Shown piece by piece: positions 8,754-17,083 of a stretch of DNA of 64,000 bases. Origin of the DNA: JAANXG01 sp034520625. Its GTDB lineage: Bacteria > Pseudomonadota > Gammaproteobacteria > Arenicellales > JAANXG01. A program made the translations under genes and the position numbers. The notes under the pieces were generated by a model that had not been told where the DNA came from, searched no databases, and was given only the letters and a program-made list of their open reading frames with translations. The number at the start of each line of letters is the position of its first letter. Position 1 is the first letter of the stretch. Where the stretch lies: contig JAXHNI010000003.1 in assembly GCA_034520625.1 (NCBI GenBank), positions 322,553 to 386,552 on the forward strand, read 5' to 3'.

Positions 8754-8910
8754 GGCGCTTTTAAAATAGCGATATTTCCGTGAGAGCAAGGAAAGCACCG
8801 CGCACAGAACCGCAGTTTACATGGAGTATGGTTTACGTGAAGTATGGGAGGATTCGAGCACGGCGCTGACGCCGCTATCGCGGAAATATCGCTATTTTTA
8901 GAAGTGCCCT
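8754..8910. mobile_element. 157-bp MITE-like element with ~28-bp terminal inverted repeats
   Basis: The left end GGGCGCTTTTAAAATAG continuing through CGATATTTCCG is matched in reverse by CGGAAATATCGC continuing through TATTTTTAGAAGTGCCC at 8883-8910; the two ends agree over about 28 bases with few differences. The 4-bp direct repeat TTCA flanks both sides (8750-8753 and 8911-8914), as expected for a target-site duplication. No transposase frame fits inside. The core has two 16-bp tandem repeats (8817-8832 and 8833-8848, 14 of 16 identical). It fills most of the 321-bp ilvH-ilvC gap and so may carry or interrupt the ilvC promoter. The remaining 8619-8749 holds nothing else recognisable. Confidence 0.75.
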
Positions 8911-8939
8911 TCAATGTGAACTTCAACGGATAATCAACC

Positions 8940-9956
8940 ATGCAAGTTTTTTACGACAAAGATGCCGATCCTTCCATTATCGGTGAAAAGAAAGTGGCCA
9001 TCGTCGGCTACGGCTCCCAGGGCCACGCCCATGCCAACAACCTCAAGGACAGCGGCGTGGACGTGGTGGTGGGTCTGCGGGACGGCTCCGAGTCCCGCTC
9101 CAAGGCGGAGAAAGCCGGGCTCAAGGTCGCCGAGGTCCCCGAGGCCGTGGCCGGTGCCGACGTGGTCATGATGCTGGTGCCGGACGAGCTGCAGGCGAAG
9201 ATCTACACCGAGCAGGTCGAGCCCAATATGAAATCCGGCGCCGCGCTGGCGTTCGCCCACGGTTTCAACATCCATTTCGGGTTCATCAATCCACGCGAGG
9301 ACATGGACGTGTTCATGGTGGCGCCCAAGGGGCCGGGTCACCTGGTGCGTTCCACCTTTACCCAGGGCGGCGGCGTGCCGTGCCTGATCGCGATTCAGCA
9401 CGACGCGAGCGGATTGACCAAGGCCACGGCGCTGTCGTATGCCTCCGCCATCGGCGGCGGCCGCGCCGGCGTCATCGAGACCAGCTTCCGAGAGGAAACG
9501 GAAACCGACCTGTTCGGCGAGCAGACGGTCCTCTGCGGCGGCATGACCGCATTGATCCAGGCGGCTTACGATACCCTGGTGGAAGCGGGCTACAACCCGG
9601 AAATGGCGTATTTCGAGTGTCTGCACGAGACCAAGCTGATCGTCGATCTTCTCTACGAGGGCGGCATCGCGAACATGCGCTACTCCATTTCCAATACCGC
9701 GGAATACGGCGACCTGACCCGCGGCCCGCGCATCGTCACCGACGAGACGCGCAAGGTCATGAAGGGAATTCTGGACGAGATCCAGAGCGGCAAGTTCGCC
9801 CAGGAGTGGATGGATGAAAACGCCGCCGGGCAGACGAAATTCCGCAGGCTCAGGGAGGAGGCGGCGGCGCACCCGATCGAAGAGGTGGGCGCGAAGCTGC
9901 GGGACATGATGCCCTGGATCAAGGCATCCCGGGTTGTCGACAAGTCCGTTAACTGA
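8940..9956 (+). CDS. ilvC: Ketol-acid reductoisomerase (class I)
   Basis: IlvC isomerises and reduces acetolactate to dihydroxyisovalerate with NADPH and Mg2+. At 338 residues it is the short class I form, unlike the long enterobacterial one. The Rossmann segment GYGSQGHAHANNLKDSG is at about residues 25-41, and the metal/active-site blocks HGFNIHFG and FREETETDLFGEQTVLCGG are intact. It is separated from ilvIH by the MITE described at 8754-8910, so whether the three are one transcript is unclear. The phospholipid gene psd follows after 17 bases. Confidence 0.97.
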   Translation: MQVFYDKDADPSIIGEKKVAIVGYGSQGHAHANNLKDSGVDVVVGLRDGSESRSKAEKAGLKVAEVPEAVAGADVVMMLVPDELQAKIYTEQVEPNMKSGAALAFAHGFNIHFGFINPREDMDVFMVAPKGPGHLVRSTFTQGGGVPCLIAIQHDASGLTKATALSYASAIGGGRAGVIETSFREETETDLFGEQTVLCGGMTALIQAAYDTLVEAGYNPEMAYFECLHETKLIVDLLYEGGIANMRYSISNTAEYGDLTRGPRIVTDETRKVMKGILDEIQSGKFAQEWMDENAAGQTKFRRLREEAAAHPIEEVGAKLRDMMPWIKASRVVDKSVN

Positions 9957-9973
9957 CCGGTCCCGCAGTCCGA

Positions 9974-10657
9974 GTGCGAGAGCATCATCCGATCCTGGCC
10001 CGGGAGGGCTGGGCGCATGTCGCCGTCGCGGTCCTGCTCGCGGCCCTGGCGACGTGGCTGGCGCCGTGGTGGGTCTGGCTGCCGGCGTGGCTGTTGCTGG
10101 TGTTCGTGCTCCAGTTCTTTCGCGACCCGGTGCGAACTCCGCCGTCCGGTCCGGACCTGGTCATCGCGCCGGCGGACGGCAAGGTGGTGTTTGCCGGCCG
10201 CGCCCGCGACCCCTATCTGGACCGGGACTGCTACAGGATCAGCGTGTTCATGGACGTGTTTTCCGTGCATTCCAACCGCGCTCCCGTCGGCGGGGCCGTT
10301 CGGGAGGCCTGGTACACGCCCGGCCGATTCATCAATGCGGCGCTGGACAAGTCCTCGGAGCTGAACGAGCGCAACGCTCTTTGCATCCGTGATTCGTCAG
10401 GACGTGATACCGTGGTGGTCCAGGTGGCCGGGCTCGTGGCCCGGCGTATACTGTGTTACGTTGAAAAGGGCGATCAGGTGTCCCCCGGGCAGCGGTACGG
10501 ATTCATACGCTTCGGTTCCAGGGTGGATGTCCATGTGCCGCCGGAGACATTCCGGCCCCGGGTCGCCCTGGGAGACAAAGTCACAGCTGGCGTGAGCGTA
10601 CTGGGCAGCCACAAGACCGAGGACGACGATGCCGAACGATCATCAACGCCTGGATAG
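9974..10657 (+). CDS. psd: Phosphatidylserine decarboxylase proenzyme (short type)
   Basis: The enzyme decarboxylates phosphatidylserine to phosphatidylethanolamine at the inner membrane and forms its pyruvoyl group by self-cleavage. The 227-residue product (GTG start) has two hydrophobic segments at about residues 13-48, the APADGKVV and SVFMDVFSVHSNRAP family motifs, and a Gly181-Ser182 pair in FIRFGSRVDV that is the expected cleavage site. It belongs to the short family without the LGST motif of E. coli Psd. It overlaps pssA by 29 bp, coupling synthesis of the substrate and its decarboxylation. Confidence 0.93.
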   Translation: MREHHPILAREGWAHVAVAVLLAALATWLAPWWVWLPAWLLLVFVLQFFRDPVRTPPSGPDLVIAPADGKVVFAGRARDPYLDRDCYRISVFMDVFSVHSNRAPVGGAVREAWYTPGRFINAALDKSSELNERNALCIRDSSGRDTVVVQVAGLVARRILCYVEKGDQVSPGQRYGFIRFGSRVDVHVPPETFRPRVALGDKVTAGVSVLGSHKTEDDDAERSSTPG

Positions 10658-11408
10658 AACCGGCCGGGACGGGGGGCGCGTCGGCCGCCGCACGATTTAT
10701 TTCCTGCCCAACCTGATCACTACGGCGGCGCTGTACTTCGGCTTCTTCGCCATCGTGCAGTCCAGCAAAGGCAATTTCGAGCTGGCCGCCAGCGCGATAT
10801 TCGCCGCCATGGTGCTGGACGCCCTGGACGGCAGGGTCGCCCGGTTGACGCACACCACCAGCGACTTCGGGGCCGAGTACGACAGCCTGTCCGACGTCAT
10901 CGCGTTCGGCCTGGCGCCCGCCCTGATCGTTTACGAATGGGCGCTGTTCTCCATGAACCGCCTGGGTTGGCTGGTGGCGTTCATCTACGTCGCCTGCACG
11001 GCACTGCGCCTGGCGCGCTTCAATATCCGCGAGGTGATGGACAAGCGCTATTTTCAGGGCCTTCCGAGCCCGGCGGCGGCGGCCGTGCTGGCGGCCTGGG
11101 TGTGGCTGATCGAGTCCTACAGCTTCGGCGCCGTTTCCCTGAAATACGTATCCTGGGTCCTGACCCTGTGTGTTGCCGGTGCCATGGTCAGCAACATCAA
11201 GTTCCGCAGCTTCAAGGACATGGACCTGAAGGGAAAGGTGCCGTTTATTGCCCTGCTGCCGGTGGTCCTGTTCTTCGTGCTGCTGGCCTTCGATGCGCCC
11301 CTTGTGCTGTTCGTGATCTTCTTCGCCTACTTCGTGTCCGGCCCGGTGATGAAGGCCAGGCGGCTCCGCAAGATCCACCGCCGGCGGAAACGGGCCCAGC
11401 GGGCCTGA
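10629..11408 (+). CDS. pssA: CDP-diacylglycerol-serine O-phosphatidyltransferase
   Basis: The enzyme makes phosphatidylserine from CDP-diacylglycerol and serine. The 259-residue membrane protein carries the CDP-alcohol phosphatidyltransferase signature: DALDGRVAR, then eight residues, then GAEYDSLSD, in an N-terminal half with several transmembrane helices. This is the Bacillus-type integral membrane PS synthase, not the phospholipase-D-like E. coli enzyme. The C-terminal tail is strongly basic (KARRLRKIHRRRKRAQRA), probably facing the cytoplasm. It overlaps the end of psd, so the two form a unit. Confidence 0.94.
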   Translation: MPNDHQRLDRTGRDGGRVGRRTIYFLPNLITTAALYFGFFAIVQSSKGNFELAASAIFAAMVLDALDGRVARLTHTTSDFGAEYDSLSDVIAFGLAPALIVYEWALFSMNRLGWLVAFIYVACTALRLARFNIREVMDKRYFQGLPSPAAAAVLAAWVWLIESYSFGAVSLKYVSWVLTLCVAGAMVSNIKFRSFKDMDLKGKVPFIALLPVVLFFVLLAFDAPLVLFVIFFAYFVSGPVMKARRLRKIHRRRKRAQRA

Positions 11409-11458
11409 CCGGCCTCCCGATGGGCACCCGTCGCCGGTCCCGGTGGACAAAACGAAGC

Positions 11459-11533
11459 CTGTAGGAGGCGAGCCCCCTGGTCGATGAGGCGTTGCCCGCA
11501 GCCGTAATCGGCGAGGGGGCTCGCCTCCTACAG
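11459..11533. repeat. REP-like element with perfect 20-bp inverted arms
   Basis: CTGTAGGAGGCGAGCCCCCT (11459-11478) is repeated exactly inverted at 11514-11533, around a 35-base loop. The left arm matches a second copy near 4598. It lies after pssA and may act as a terminator or mRNA-end stabiliser; no T-tract follows. Confidence 0.75.
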
Positions 11534-11590
11534 GCGCAGATCCAGCGGACTGTCTGTGCCCCACAAAATCTTCAACTAATACAGAAAACC

Positions 11591-11615
11591 CCGGGGTTGC
11601 ATCAGCCCGGTTTTT
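11591..11615 (+). terminator. Possible intrinsic terminator upstream of leuL
   Basis: CCGGG (11591-11595) can pair with CCCGG (11606-11610), and TTTTT follows at 11611-11615. The stem is short, so this is a weak candidate; the same bases overlap the predicted leuL promoter. Confidence 0.3.
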
Positions 11616-11626
11616 GAGCATACACT
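11597..11626 (+). promoter_or_regulatory. Predicted promoter for leuL-leuA
   Basis: TTGCAT (11597-11602) and TACACT (11621-11626) are 18 bases apart. Transcription would begin close to the ATG at 11634, so the leader peptide mRNA may have almost no untranslated 5' end. No Shine-Dalgarno sequence precedes that ATG, which agrees with this. Confidence 0.4.
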
Positions 11627-11633
11627 CCGATCC

Positions 11634-11720
11634 ATGCTCAAGCGCCAACTCTCTTTCCCCGGCCTTGAAGCCCTCCTTTCGAAGGGCGCGGACCTGCTCG
11701 CCCTGCTGCTGCGCCGCTAG
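11634..11720 (+). CDS. leuL: Leucine-rich leader peptide upstream of leuA
   Basis: This short frame encodes 28 residues, ten of them Leu, ending ADLLALLLRR and stop TAG. It is positioned 107 bases before leuA, just where an attenuation leader is expected. In leucine attenuation, stalling of the ribosome at Leu codons when charged tRNA-Leu is scarce changes the mRNA fold and lets RNA polymerase continue into leuA. A hairpin TGCGCC/GGCGCA (11710-11725) overlaps the last codons and the stop, and a second GC stem CCGCC/GGCGG lies at 11767-11778. I do not see a classical T-tract terminator, so the exact mechanism is open. The call is by composition and position. Confidence 0.65.
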   Translation: MLKRQLSFPGLEALLSKGADLLALLLRR

Positions 11721-11827
11721 GCGCAAACTGACTCGACCTCAAAATACCCCACGACATCGAGATCATCCGCCCCGGCGGGTGAGACACTATTGTTGCAGCG
11801 GGCGAAAGCCTGAACAGGAGCAATCCC

Positions 11828-13381
11828 ATGAGTGACCAGTTGATCATTTTCGATACGACGATGCGCGACGGCGAGCAGAGCCCCGGTGCGTCGATGACCC
11901 AGGACGAGAAGATCAGGATCGCGAAGATCCTGGAAAAAATGCGCGTGGACGTCATCGAGGCGGGGTTTCCCGCGGCGAGTACCGGCGACCACGATGCCGT
12001 TCAGGCGGTGGCGAGGGCCATCCGGGACAGCACCGTGTGCGGGCTCGCCAGGGCCGTTCAGCCGGACATAGACCGTGCCGCGTCGGCAATCAAGCCCGCG
12101 GAGTCCGGGCGCATCCATACCTTCCTGGCGACGTCGCCCATCCACATGAAGGAAAAGCTCAGGATGACCCCCGAGCAGGTCCTGGAGCAGGCTAAATGGG
12201 CGGTAGGCTACGCACGGCAGTTCACCGACAACGTCGAGTTCTCCCCGGAGGACGCCGGCCGCTCCGAGTTCGAGTTCCTGTGCCGGGTCGTGGAAGCGGC
12301 GATCGATGCCGGGGCGACCACGGTCAACATCCCGGATACCGTCGGTTATAACGTACCGGAGCAGTTCGGTGACCTCATCCGGCGGCTGCGCGAGTCCATC
12401 CCGAACTCGGACCGGGCGGTATTCTCCGTTCATTGCCACAACGACCTGGGGCTGGCGGTGGCCAATTCCCTGGCGGCGGTGTTGGAGGGCGCCCGGCAGG
12501 TCGAATGCACCATCAACGGACTGGGGGAGCGGGCCGGCAACGCCTCCCTGGAAGAGATCGTCATGGCGGTGCGTACGCGCCAGGACGTATTCAACTGCGA
12601 CACGCGGCTGGATGCCACCCAGATCGTGCCGGCCAGCCGCCTGGTGGCGGGCATTACCGGGTTTCACGTGCAGCCCAACAAGGCTGTCGTGGGTGCCAAC
12701 GCGTTCGCCCATGAATCCGGAATCCACCAGGACGGCGTGATCAAGTCGCGGGAAACCTATGAAATCATGCGCGCCGAGGATGTCGGCTGGAGCACTAATC
12801 GCATGGTTCTGGGCAAGCATTCCGGGCGCAACGCCTTCAAGGCCCGTCTCAAGGAACTGGGCGTCGAATTCGATTCGGAAGAGGAAGTCAACTCGGCATT
12901 CGCGCGCTTCAAGGACCTGGCGGACAAAAAGCACGAAATCTTCGACGAGGACCTCCAGGCGTTGATCACGGAAGAGGAGATCCAGCAGGCCAACGAGCGC
13001 ATCAAGTTGACGAGCATGCAGGTGTGCTCCCAGACGGGAGAGACGCCGGTGGCGAACGTCGTCCTGACCGTGGACGGCGTCGAGCAGACCGCCCAGGCCC
13101 GGGGTGACGGCGCCGTGGACGCCACTTTCAAAGCTATCGACTCCATCATCGAAAGCGACGCCGAGCTGAAGCTCTTCCAGGTGAGCAGTATCACCAGCGG
13201 CACGGATGCCCAGGGCGAGGTAACGGTTCGTCTCGAAAAGGGCGGGCGCATCTGCAACGGCCTGGGCGCCGACACAGATATCGTCATCGCCTCGGCGAAG
13301 GCCTATATCATGGCCCTGAACAAGCTGACATCCGAGGCTCAAGCCTATCGGGAACATCCGCAGCGGAGCCAGGCTGTTTGA
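11828..13381 (+). CDS. leuA: 2-isopropylmalate synthase
   Basis: LeuA condenses acetyl-CoA with 2-ketoisovalerate, the first committed step to leucine. The 517-residue protein starts MSDQLIIFDTTMRDGEQSPG, has the HCHND metal motif near residue 205 and the NGLGERAGNASLEE block, and ends with the alpha-isopropylmalate synthase regulatory domain (about residues 390-505) that binds leucine for feedback inhibition. AGGAG precedes the ATG by about eight bases. It is preceded by a Leu-rich leader peptide gene, so both attenuation and feedback are likely. leuBCD are not in the window. Confidence 0.96.
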   Translation: MSDQLIIFDTTMRDGEQSPGASMTQDEKIRIAKILEKMRVDVIEAGFPAASTGDHDAVQAVARAIRDSTVCGLARAVQPDIDRAASAIKPAESGRIHTFLATSPIHMKEKLRMTPEQVLEQAKWAVGYARQFTDNVEFSPEDAGRSEFEFLCRVVEAAIDAGATTVNIPDTVGYNVPEQFGDLIRRLRESIPNSDRAVFSVHCHNDLGLAVANSLAAVLEGARQVECTINGLGERAGNASLEEIVMAVRTRQDVFNCDTRLDATQIVPASRLVAGITGFHVQPNKAVVGANAFAHESGIHQDGVIKSRETYEIMRAEDVGWSTNRMVLGKHSGRNAFKARLKELGVEFDSEEEVNSAFARFKDLADKKHEIFDEDLQALITEEEIQQANERIKLTSMQVCSQTGETPVANVVLTVDGVEQTAQARGDGAVDATFKAIDSIIESDAELKLFQVSSITSGTDAQGEVTVRLEKGGRICNGLGADTDIVIASAKAYIMALNKLTSEAQAYREHPQRSQAV

Positions 13382-13415
13382 TGGGTGACGGGTAACGTGA
13401 TCCTCAAACGAAGGG

Positions 13416-13542
13416 TCCCCTCGCCCCCGAAGGGGGAGAGGGACAGGGTGAGGGGACAAACAATCATTCATCCGAATTGTTTTTGAACAGATCTATTATT
13501 CGTCCCCTCACCCCGGCCCTCTCCCCTCAAGGGGGAGAGGGA
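13416..13542. repeat. Paired inverted repeats (CCCTCTCCCC family)
   Basis: Two hairpin units (CCCCTCGCCCCCGAAGGGGG and CCCTCTCCCCTCAAGGGGG) are arranged head to head; the block at 13437-13458 is the near-perfect reverse complement of 13502-13523. Together they could fold into one long stem between leuA and the UDG gene. Such units are common intergenic palindromes in proteobacteria. Confidence 0.6.
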
Positions 13543-13631
13543 GCAGAAACGAGTCGATCGGAATGACACAAGCTCCGAACACAGGGTCTCTTCGCCTCGC
13601 TGGAATCAGTTTCGGCGTGTAAACTCGTACC

Positions 13632-14399
13632 ATGGCGGATATCCATGCGAGTTACCTGAAGGCTATGGGGATCGTGCAGTGGCGGCTGCGCGAGGGTGCC
13701 CCGAACGGGGCTGATATCGAGCACCCGGTGCATCACGAGGCGACGCAGCAGGCGTTGCCACCTGAGCCACAACCGGCGCCGGAGAGCGCTGAGGCCCCCG
13801 TCCCGGCACCCGGAGCACCGGGGGATGATGACGGGATCGGCGGCCTGGACTGGGATTCGCTCCAGGAAACCGTGGCCGCCTGCACCCGCTGCGATCTGCA
13901 CCGGACCCGGACCCGGACTGTGTTCGGGGTCGGTAACCGGGAGGCCGAGTGGATGATCGTCGGCGAGGCCCCGGGCGCCGAGGAGGACCGGCGCGGCGAG
14001 CCGTTTGTCGGCCGTGCCGGGAAGCTGCTGGATGCCATGCTGGCGACCGTGGGCAGGGCGCGGGAGGACGTATACATCGCCAACGTTCTGAAATGCCGCC
14101 CGCCGAAGAACCGGGATCCCCAGGGCGAGGAGGTGCAGCAATGCGGCGCATACCTGCTCCGCCAGATCGACCTCGTGCGGCCGCGGCTGCTCATCGCGAT
14201 GGGGCGTTTCGCCGCACAGTCCCTGCTGAATACCTCCCGCCCCATTGGCAAGCTGCGGGGGGAGGTGTTCGAGCACGCCGCCTCCGGGATCCCACTGGTG
14301 GTGACCTACCATCCCGCCTATCTGCTCCGAAACCCCCTGGACAAGCGCAAGGCCTGGCAGGACCTGTGCCTGATCAGGCGGGTCACCGATGCCCCATGA
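13632..14399 (+). CDS. Uracil-DNA glycosylase, family 4/5-like (Fe-S)
   Basis: This DNA repair enzyme removes uracil from DNA. The 255-residue protein has a variable acidic/Pro-rich N-terminus (about residues 25-75) and a catalytic domain from about residue 76. Iron-sulfur cysteines are seen in CTRCDLH and ANVLKC. The uracil pocket and active site are in GEAPGAEEDRRGEPFVGRAGKLL, and the C-terminal block is TYHPAYLLRNP. This matches the phage-polymerase-fused or family 4 UDG group. The ATGA overlap with rimI indicates co-translation; this pairing is common in gammaproteobacteria. Confidence 0.92.
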   Translation: MADIHASYLKAMGIVQWRLREGAPNGADIEHPVHHEATQQALPPEPQPAPESAEAPVPAPGAPGDDDGIGGLDWDSLQETVAACTRCDLHRTRTRTVFGVGNREAEWMIVGEAPGAEEDRRGEPFVGRAGKLLDAMLATVGRAREDVYIANVLKCRPPKNRDPQGEEVQQCGAYLLRQIDLVRPRLLIAMGRFAAQSLLNTSRPIGKLRGEVFEHAASGIPLVVTYHPAYLLRNPLDKRKAWQDLCLIRRVTDAP

Positions 14400-14860
14400 G
14401 CGCGGTTCTCGACCACCGGATACAGATCCGGACCATGAGCGAGCCCGACATCGATGCCGTTCTCGGTATCGAACGCTCCGCCTACGACTTTCCATGGACC
14501 GGGAATATATTCGCAGAGTGCATGAAGGCGGGCTACGTTTGCCGGGTGTGCGTCAATGACGTCGACCTGGCGGGATACGGGATCATGGCCGTGGGCGCCG
14601 GAGAGTGCCACATCATGAATCTCTGCGTAGATCCGCAGCAGAGCGGCAATGGCTTCGGCTCGCTGTTGATGGGGGATCTGCTGGATATCGCCAGGCGTGC
14701 CAAGGCCCACATAGCGTTCCTGGAAGTGCGCACCTCGAACCGACGTGCCCATGCCCTGTATCAATACCTGGGCTTCAACGAAGTCGGTGTACGCAAGAAC
14801 TACTATCCGGCAAAAAAAGGCAGGGAAGATGCCTACGTACTGGCAAAAACGATGGATTGA
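14396..14860 (+). CDS. rimI: Ribosomal protein S18 alanine N-acetyltransferase
   Basis: RimI acetylates the N-terminal Ala of ribosomal protein S18. The 154-residue GNAT protein starts inside the UDG stop codon (ATGA). The acetyl-CoA loop is QQSGNGFGSLLM, followed by LEVRTSNRRAHALYQYLGF and VGVRKNYYP, which are the RimI C-terminal motifs including the catalytic Tyr. A GNAT of other specificity is possible, but length, motif and linkage support RimI. Confidence 0.93.
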   Translation: MSAVLDHRIQIRTMSEPDIDAVLGIERSAYDFPWTGNIFAECMKAGYVCRVCVNDVDLAGYGIMAVGAGECHIMNLCVDPQQSGNGFGSLLMGDLLDIARRAKAHIAFLEVRTSNRRAHALYQYLGFNEVGVRKNYYPAKKGREDAYVLAKTMD

Positions 14861-15718
14861 ATGCCTTACGCCACTGTCTTCTTCCTGCATCTGCCCAAGA
14901 CCGCGGGCACGACCATGCGCCGGGTGCTGGACCGGGAATACCGTACCGCTCGGCGATACGAGATCGGTGAGGACGTTACCGGCGACATCCGGGCATTCCG
15001 GTCGCGTCCATGGGATGCGGACAATGCCCCGAATCTCGTCCAGGGGCACATGAGCTACGGGCTGCACGAGTTCGTTCCCGGGCCGTCTACCTACGTAACG
15101 TTGTTGCGGGAGCCGATACGCCGCGCGCTGTCGGACTACCACTATGTAACCTCGACGCCCGGTCACCCGATCCACGAGCATGTCAAAGACTTGAGCCTGG
15201 TGGAGTACTTCGAAAGCGGGATCACGGGCCAGCTGAGCAACGGTCAGGTCCGGCTCCTGTCCGGGGACCACCTGCCCGAGGACCGGGGCGTGCCCAGCAA
15301 CCGGCGGATGGAAAGGGCCGACCTCGAACGGGCGAGGGCGAACCTCGAAGACAACTTCACGGCGGTCGGTGTGCAGGAACGCTTCGACGAAACCCTGCTG
15401 CTGTTTCGTCGGCGGCTCGGTTGGCGCTGGCCATTCTACGTGCGCGAGAATGTGACTTCCCGCCCCTATCGCCGGGAGGATATTCCGGATGAGGACTTGG
15501 CGCGGGTCCGTGAGCTGAATCTGCTGGATATAGAGCTTTACGACATCGTCCGGCATATGTTCGACCGGGTGGTCGCAGCGGAGGGCGGGGCGTTCGCCAG
15601 GGACCTGGCCGCGTTCCGGGTGCTCAATCGCGCCTGGGGAATCCTGGCGAGGAACCTGCCGCCGTCGCTGCGGCAGGCCGGCGGCCGGGCCTGGCGCGGA
15701 CTGGCCCGCGCAAACTGA
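14861..15718 (+). CDS. Sulfotransferase family protein
   Basis: The 285-residue protein belongs to the PAPS-dependent sulfotransferase family 2 (heparan-sulfate 2-O-sulfotransferase-like). The 5'-phosphosulfate loop is HLPKTAGTTM at residues 10-19, and the 3'-phosphate motif is REPIRRALSDYHY at about residues 83-95. The acceptor is unknown: a cell-surface polysaccharide is the usual guess, and an exopolysaccharide locus lies at the other end of the window. It starts on the base after the rimI TGA, so it is translated from the same mRNA. No signal peptide is visible. Confidence 0.85.
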   Translation: MPYATVFFLHLPKTAGTTMRRVLDREYRTARRYEIGEDVTGDIRAFRSRPWDADNAPNLVQGHMSYGLHEFVPGPSTYVTLLREPIRRALSDYHYVTSTPGHPIHEHVKDLSLVEYFESGITGQLSNGQVRLLSGDHLPEDRGVPSNRRMERADLERARANLEDNFTAVGVQERFDETLLLFRRRLGWRWPFYVRENVTSRPYRREDIPDEDLARVRELNLLDIELYDIVRHMFDRVVAAEGGAFARDLAAFRVLNRAWGILARNLPPSLRQAGGRAWRGLARAN

Positions 15719-15745
15719 TTCGGGGGGTTCCTGTAGCCGGGAGCG

Positions 15746-15847
15746 AGGGGCCGGGAGGGTCTGTCAGGGCCGCTGTGAATACTTCCCTGTACGCTCTGGC
15801 TCAAACATCCCTGTTTTCGACAGCCCTGTCAGACCCTCCCGGCCCCT
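15746..15847. repeat. 52-nt core repeat with locus-specific inverted arms, copy A
   Basis: A 25-base left arm (15746-15770) is exactly inverted at 15823-15847 around a 52-base core (15771-15822). The core is nearly identical to those at 38561-38612 and 48475-48526, whereas the outer arms differ between copies but always pair. On the reverse strand the core has ACAGGGATGT and GTACAGGGAAGT, each close to the CsrA-binding consensus and each in a small hairpin. This copy sits between convergent genes. See findings. Confidence 0.85.
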
Positions 15848-15925
15848 CTCTTTGTGCTGAATGAATGACAGGGGCTTCGAAAAGAGGGCTGAGATCAGTC
15901 AGCAAACGGTGCTTCTGTGCACCAG

Positions 15926-16010
15926 CTCTGCGAGCGCAGCAAAGCAATCCGGATTACGCGCCAATCAACGGTCTATGGATTGCTTCGTCGCTTCGCTCCT
16001 CGCTATGACG
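15926..16010. repeat. GAAGCAATCC palindromic repeat, long copy
   Basis: The stretch contains AAAGCAATCC, then GGATTGCTTCGTCGCTTCGC in inverse orientation, then CTCCTCGCTATGACGCATT. The whole arrangement, including the trailing GATCAGAGATTCC, recurs at 48757-48860. The stretch 15848-15925 holds nothing recognisable. Confidence 0.7.
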
Positions 16011-16028
16011 CATTCGATCAGAGATTCC

Positions 16029-16931
16029 CTAACGCGACCGGTTCAGAATCCTGACCGCCAGCGGCGTCACGAACATCGGGATCTGCCACAGGGCCACGTA
16101 GACGACGAAGTCCGGTGGCAACAGGCTGCCGCCGACGGCCAGCAGAACGGCCATGTTGCGGTAGCCGGAAAGCAGTCCGGCCGTCAGGGCTTCCCGCCGC
16201 CCCCAGCGCAGAAAAACCAGGAAGCTCAGACCGAAGAACGCTGCATGGACACCCAGGGAGATGCCGAGGAGGCTCAGCATCTCCATGGGTTCGCTGATGA
16301 AACGCGCCCCGATGCCGTCCATGACCGCCACCCCGAACAGTGCCAGAAACAGGATCGTCAGGCGACTGAACAGGTGGGACTGCCGCTCTCCGCCGGCCGT
16401 CCCACGCATCTGATAGAGGCCGGCGGCGGCCAACGGAATCAGGATGAAGATACAGAACCGCAGAGCGTAAGCGGCGAAATCGAACTCCCCGGTCCGTTGC
16501 GTGACAAGCGGCGCCAGTACCGGGAGGATGACCGGCATGAGCAGGGTACCGGCCAGGACACCGCGCAGCGTCAGCAGCGAATCGAGCCCCATCACCCGCG
16601 CGAAGGCCGGCGCCCCGAAAATCGTTCCGGCACAGGCGGTCAGGAACATCAGCTCGGACCATTCACCGGCGCCCGGCCCGATGCGGTGCCAGAGGCCGAT
16701 CGCCAACGGCAGCAGGATCATCTGCCAGCCGATGACCTTGACGAGCCGGGTGGAGACGTGCCGGTCCGGCAATGCGTGCCGGAGGTCGATGGTCAACGAA
16801 GAGAAAAGCATCAGGAAGAAGACGAAGACGTAGAGATGCGGACCAAGTACACGGGAGACCGGCGGTATCACGATACCGACAACGACACACAACGCGAGGA
16901 TCACCTCGCTGGAAATCAGCCTGGAACGCAT
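16029..16931 (-). CDS. Bile acid:sodium symporter (BASS)-like membrane protein
   Basis: This 300-residue integral membrane protein has about nine hydrophobic segments and the SGYRNMAVLLA block near residues 255-265, which resembles the crossover N-R/N motif of the BASS/arsenite permease group. Members of that group take up organic anions or other solutes with sodium, but the substrate here is unknown. It is divergent from the TRAP transporter operon, with about 150 bases between the starts. A conserved-acid pocket cannot be assigned by eye. Confidence 0.7.
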   Translation of the reverse strand: MRSRLISSEVILALCVVVGIVIPPVSRVLGPHLYVFVFFLMLFSSLTIDLRHALPDRHVSTRLVKVIGWQMILLPLAIGLWHRIGPGAGEWSELMFLTACAGTIFGAPAFARVMGLDSLLTLRGVLAGTLLMPVILPVLAPLVTQRTGEFDFAAYALRFCIFILIPLAAAGLYQMRGTAGGERQSHLFSRLTILFLALFGVAVMDGIGARFISEPMEMLSLLGISLGVHAAFFGLSFLVFLRWGRREALTAGLLSGYRNMAVLLAVGGSLLPPDFVVYVALWQIPMFVTPLAVRILNRSR

Positions 16932-16958
16932 TGGAGTCCGCCCCGCGGGTGCGGTGTT

Positions 16959-16987
16959 TTGACACGGTCATCCGTCACCGTTAAACT
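16959..16987 (+). promoter_or_regulatory. Predicted strong sigma70 promoter for dctPQM-like operon
   Basis: A perfect -35 box TTGACA (16959-16964) and a TAAACT -10 box (16982-16987) are spaced by 17 bases. The leader to the ATG at 17084 would be about 90 nt. Confidence 0.65.
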
Positions 16988-17083
16988 GAAAATACTGCGC
17001 GATAACAAGCATCTGCAGGATCCATCAACCGCCTCGGACCGCTCGCCTTTCATCCGGGGCGCTATACCACCAGGAGTAAGATT

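Noticed and set aside
8750..8941. 63-codon minus-strand frame inside the ilvH-ilvC gap
   Set aside because: It coincides with the inverted-repeat element and has no ribosome site or recognisable domain.
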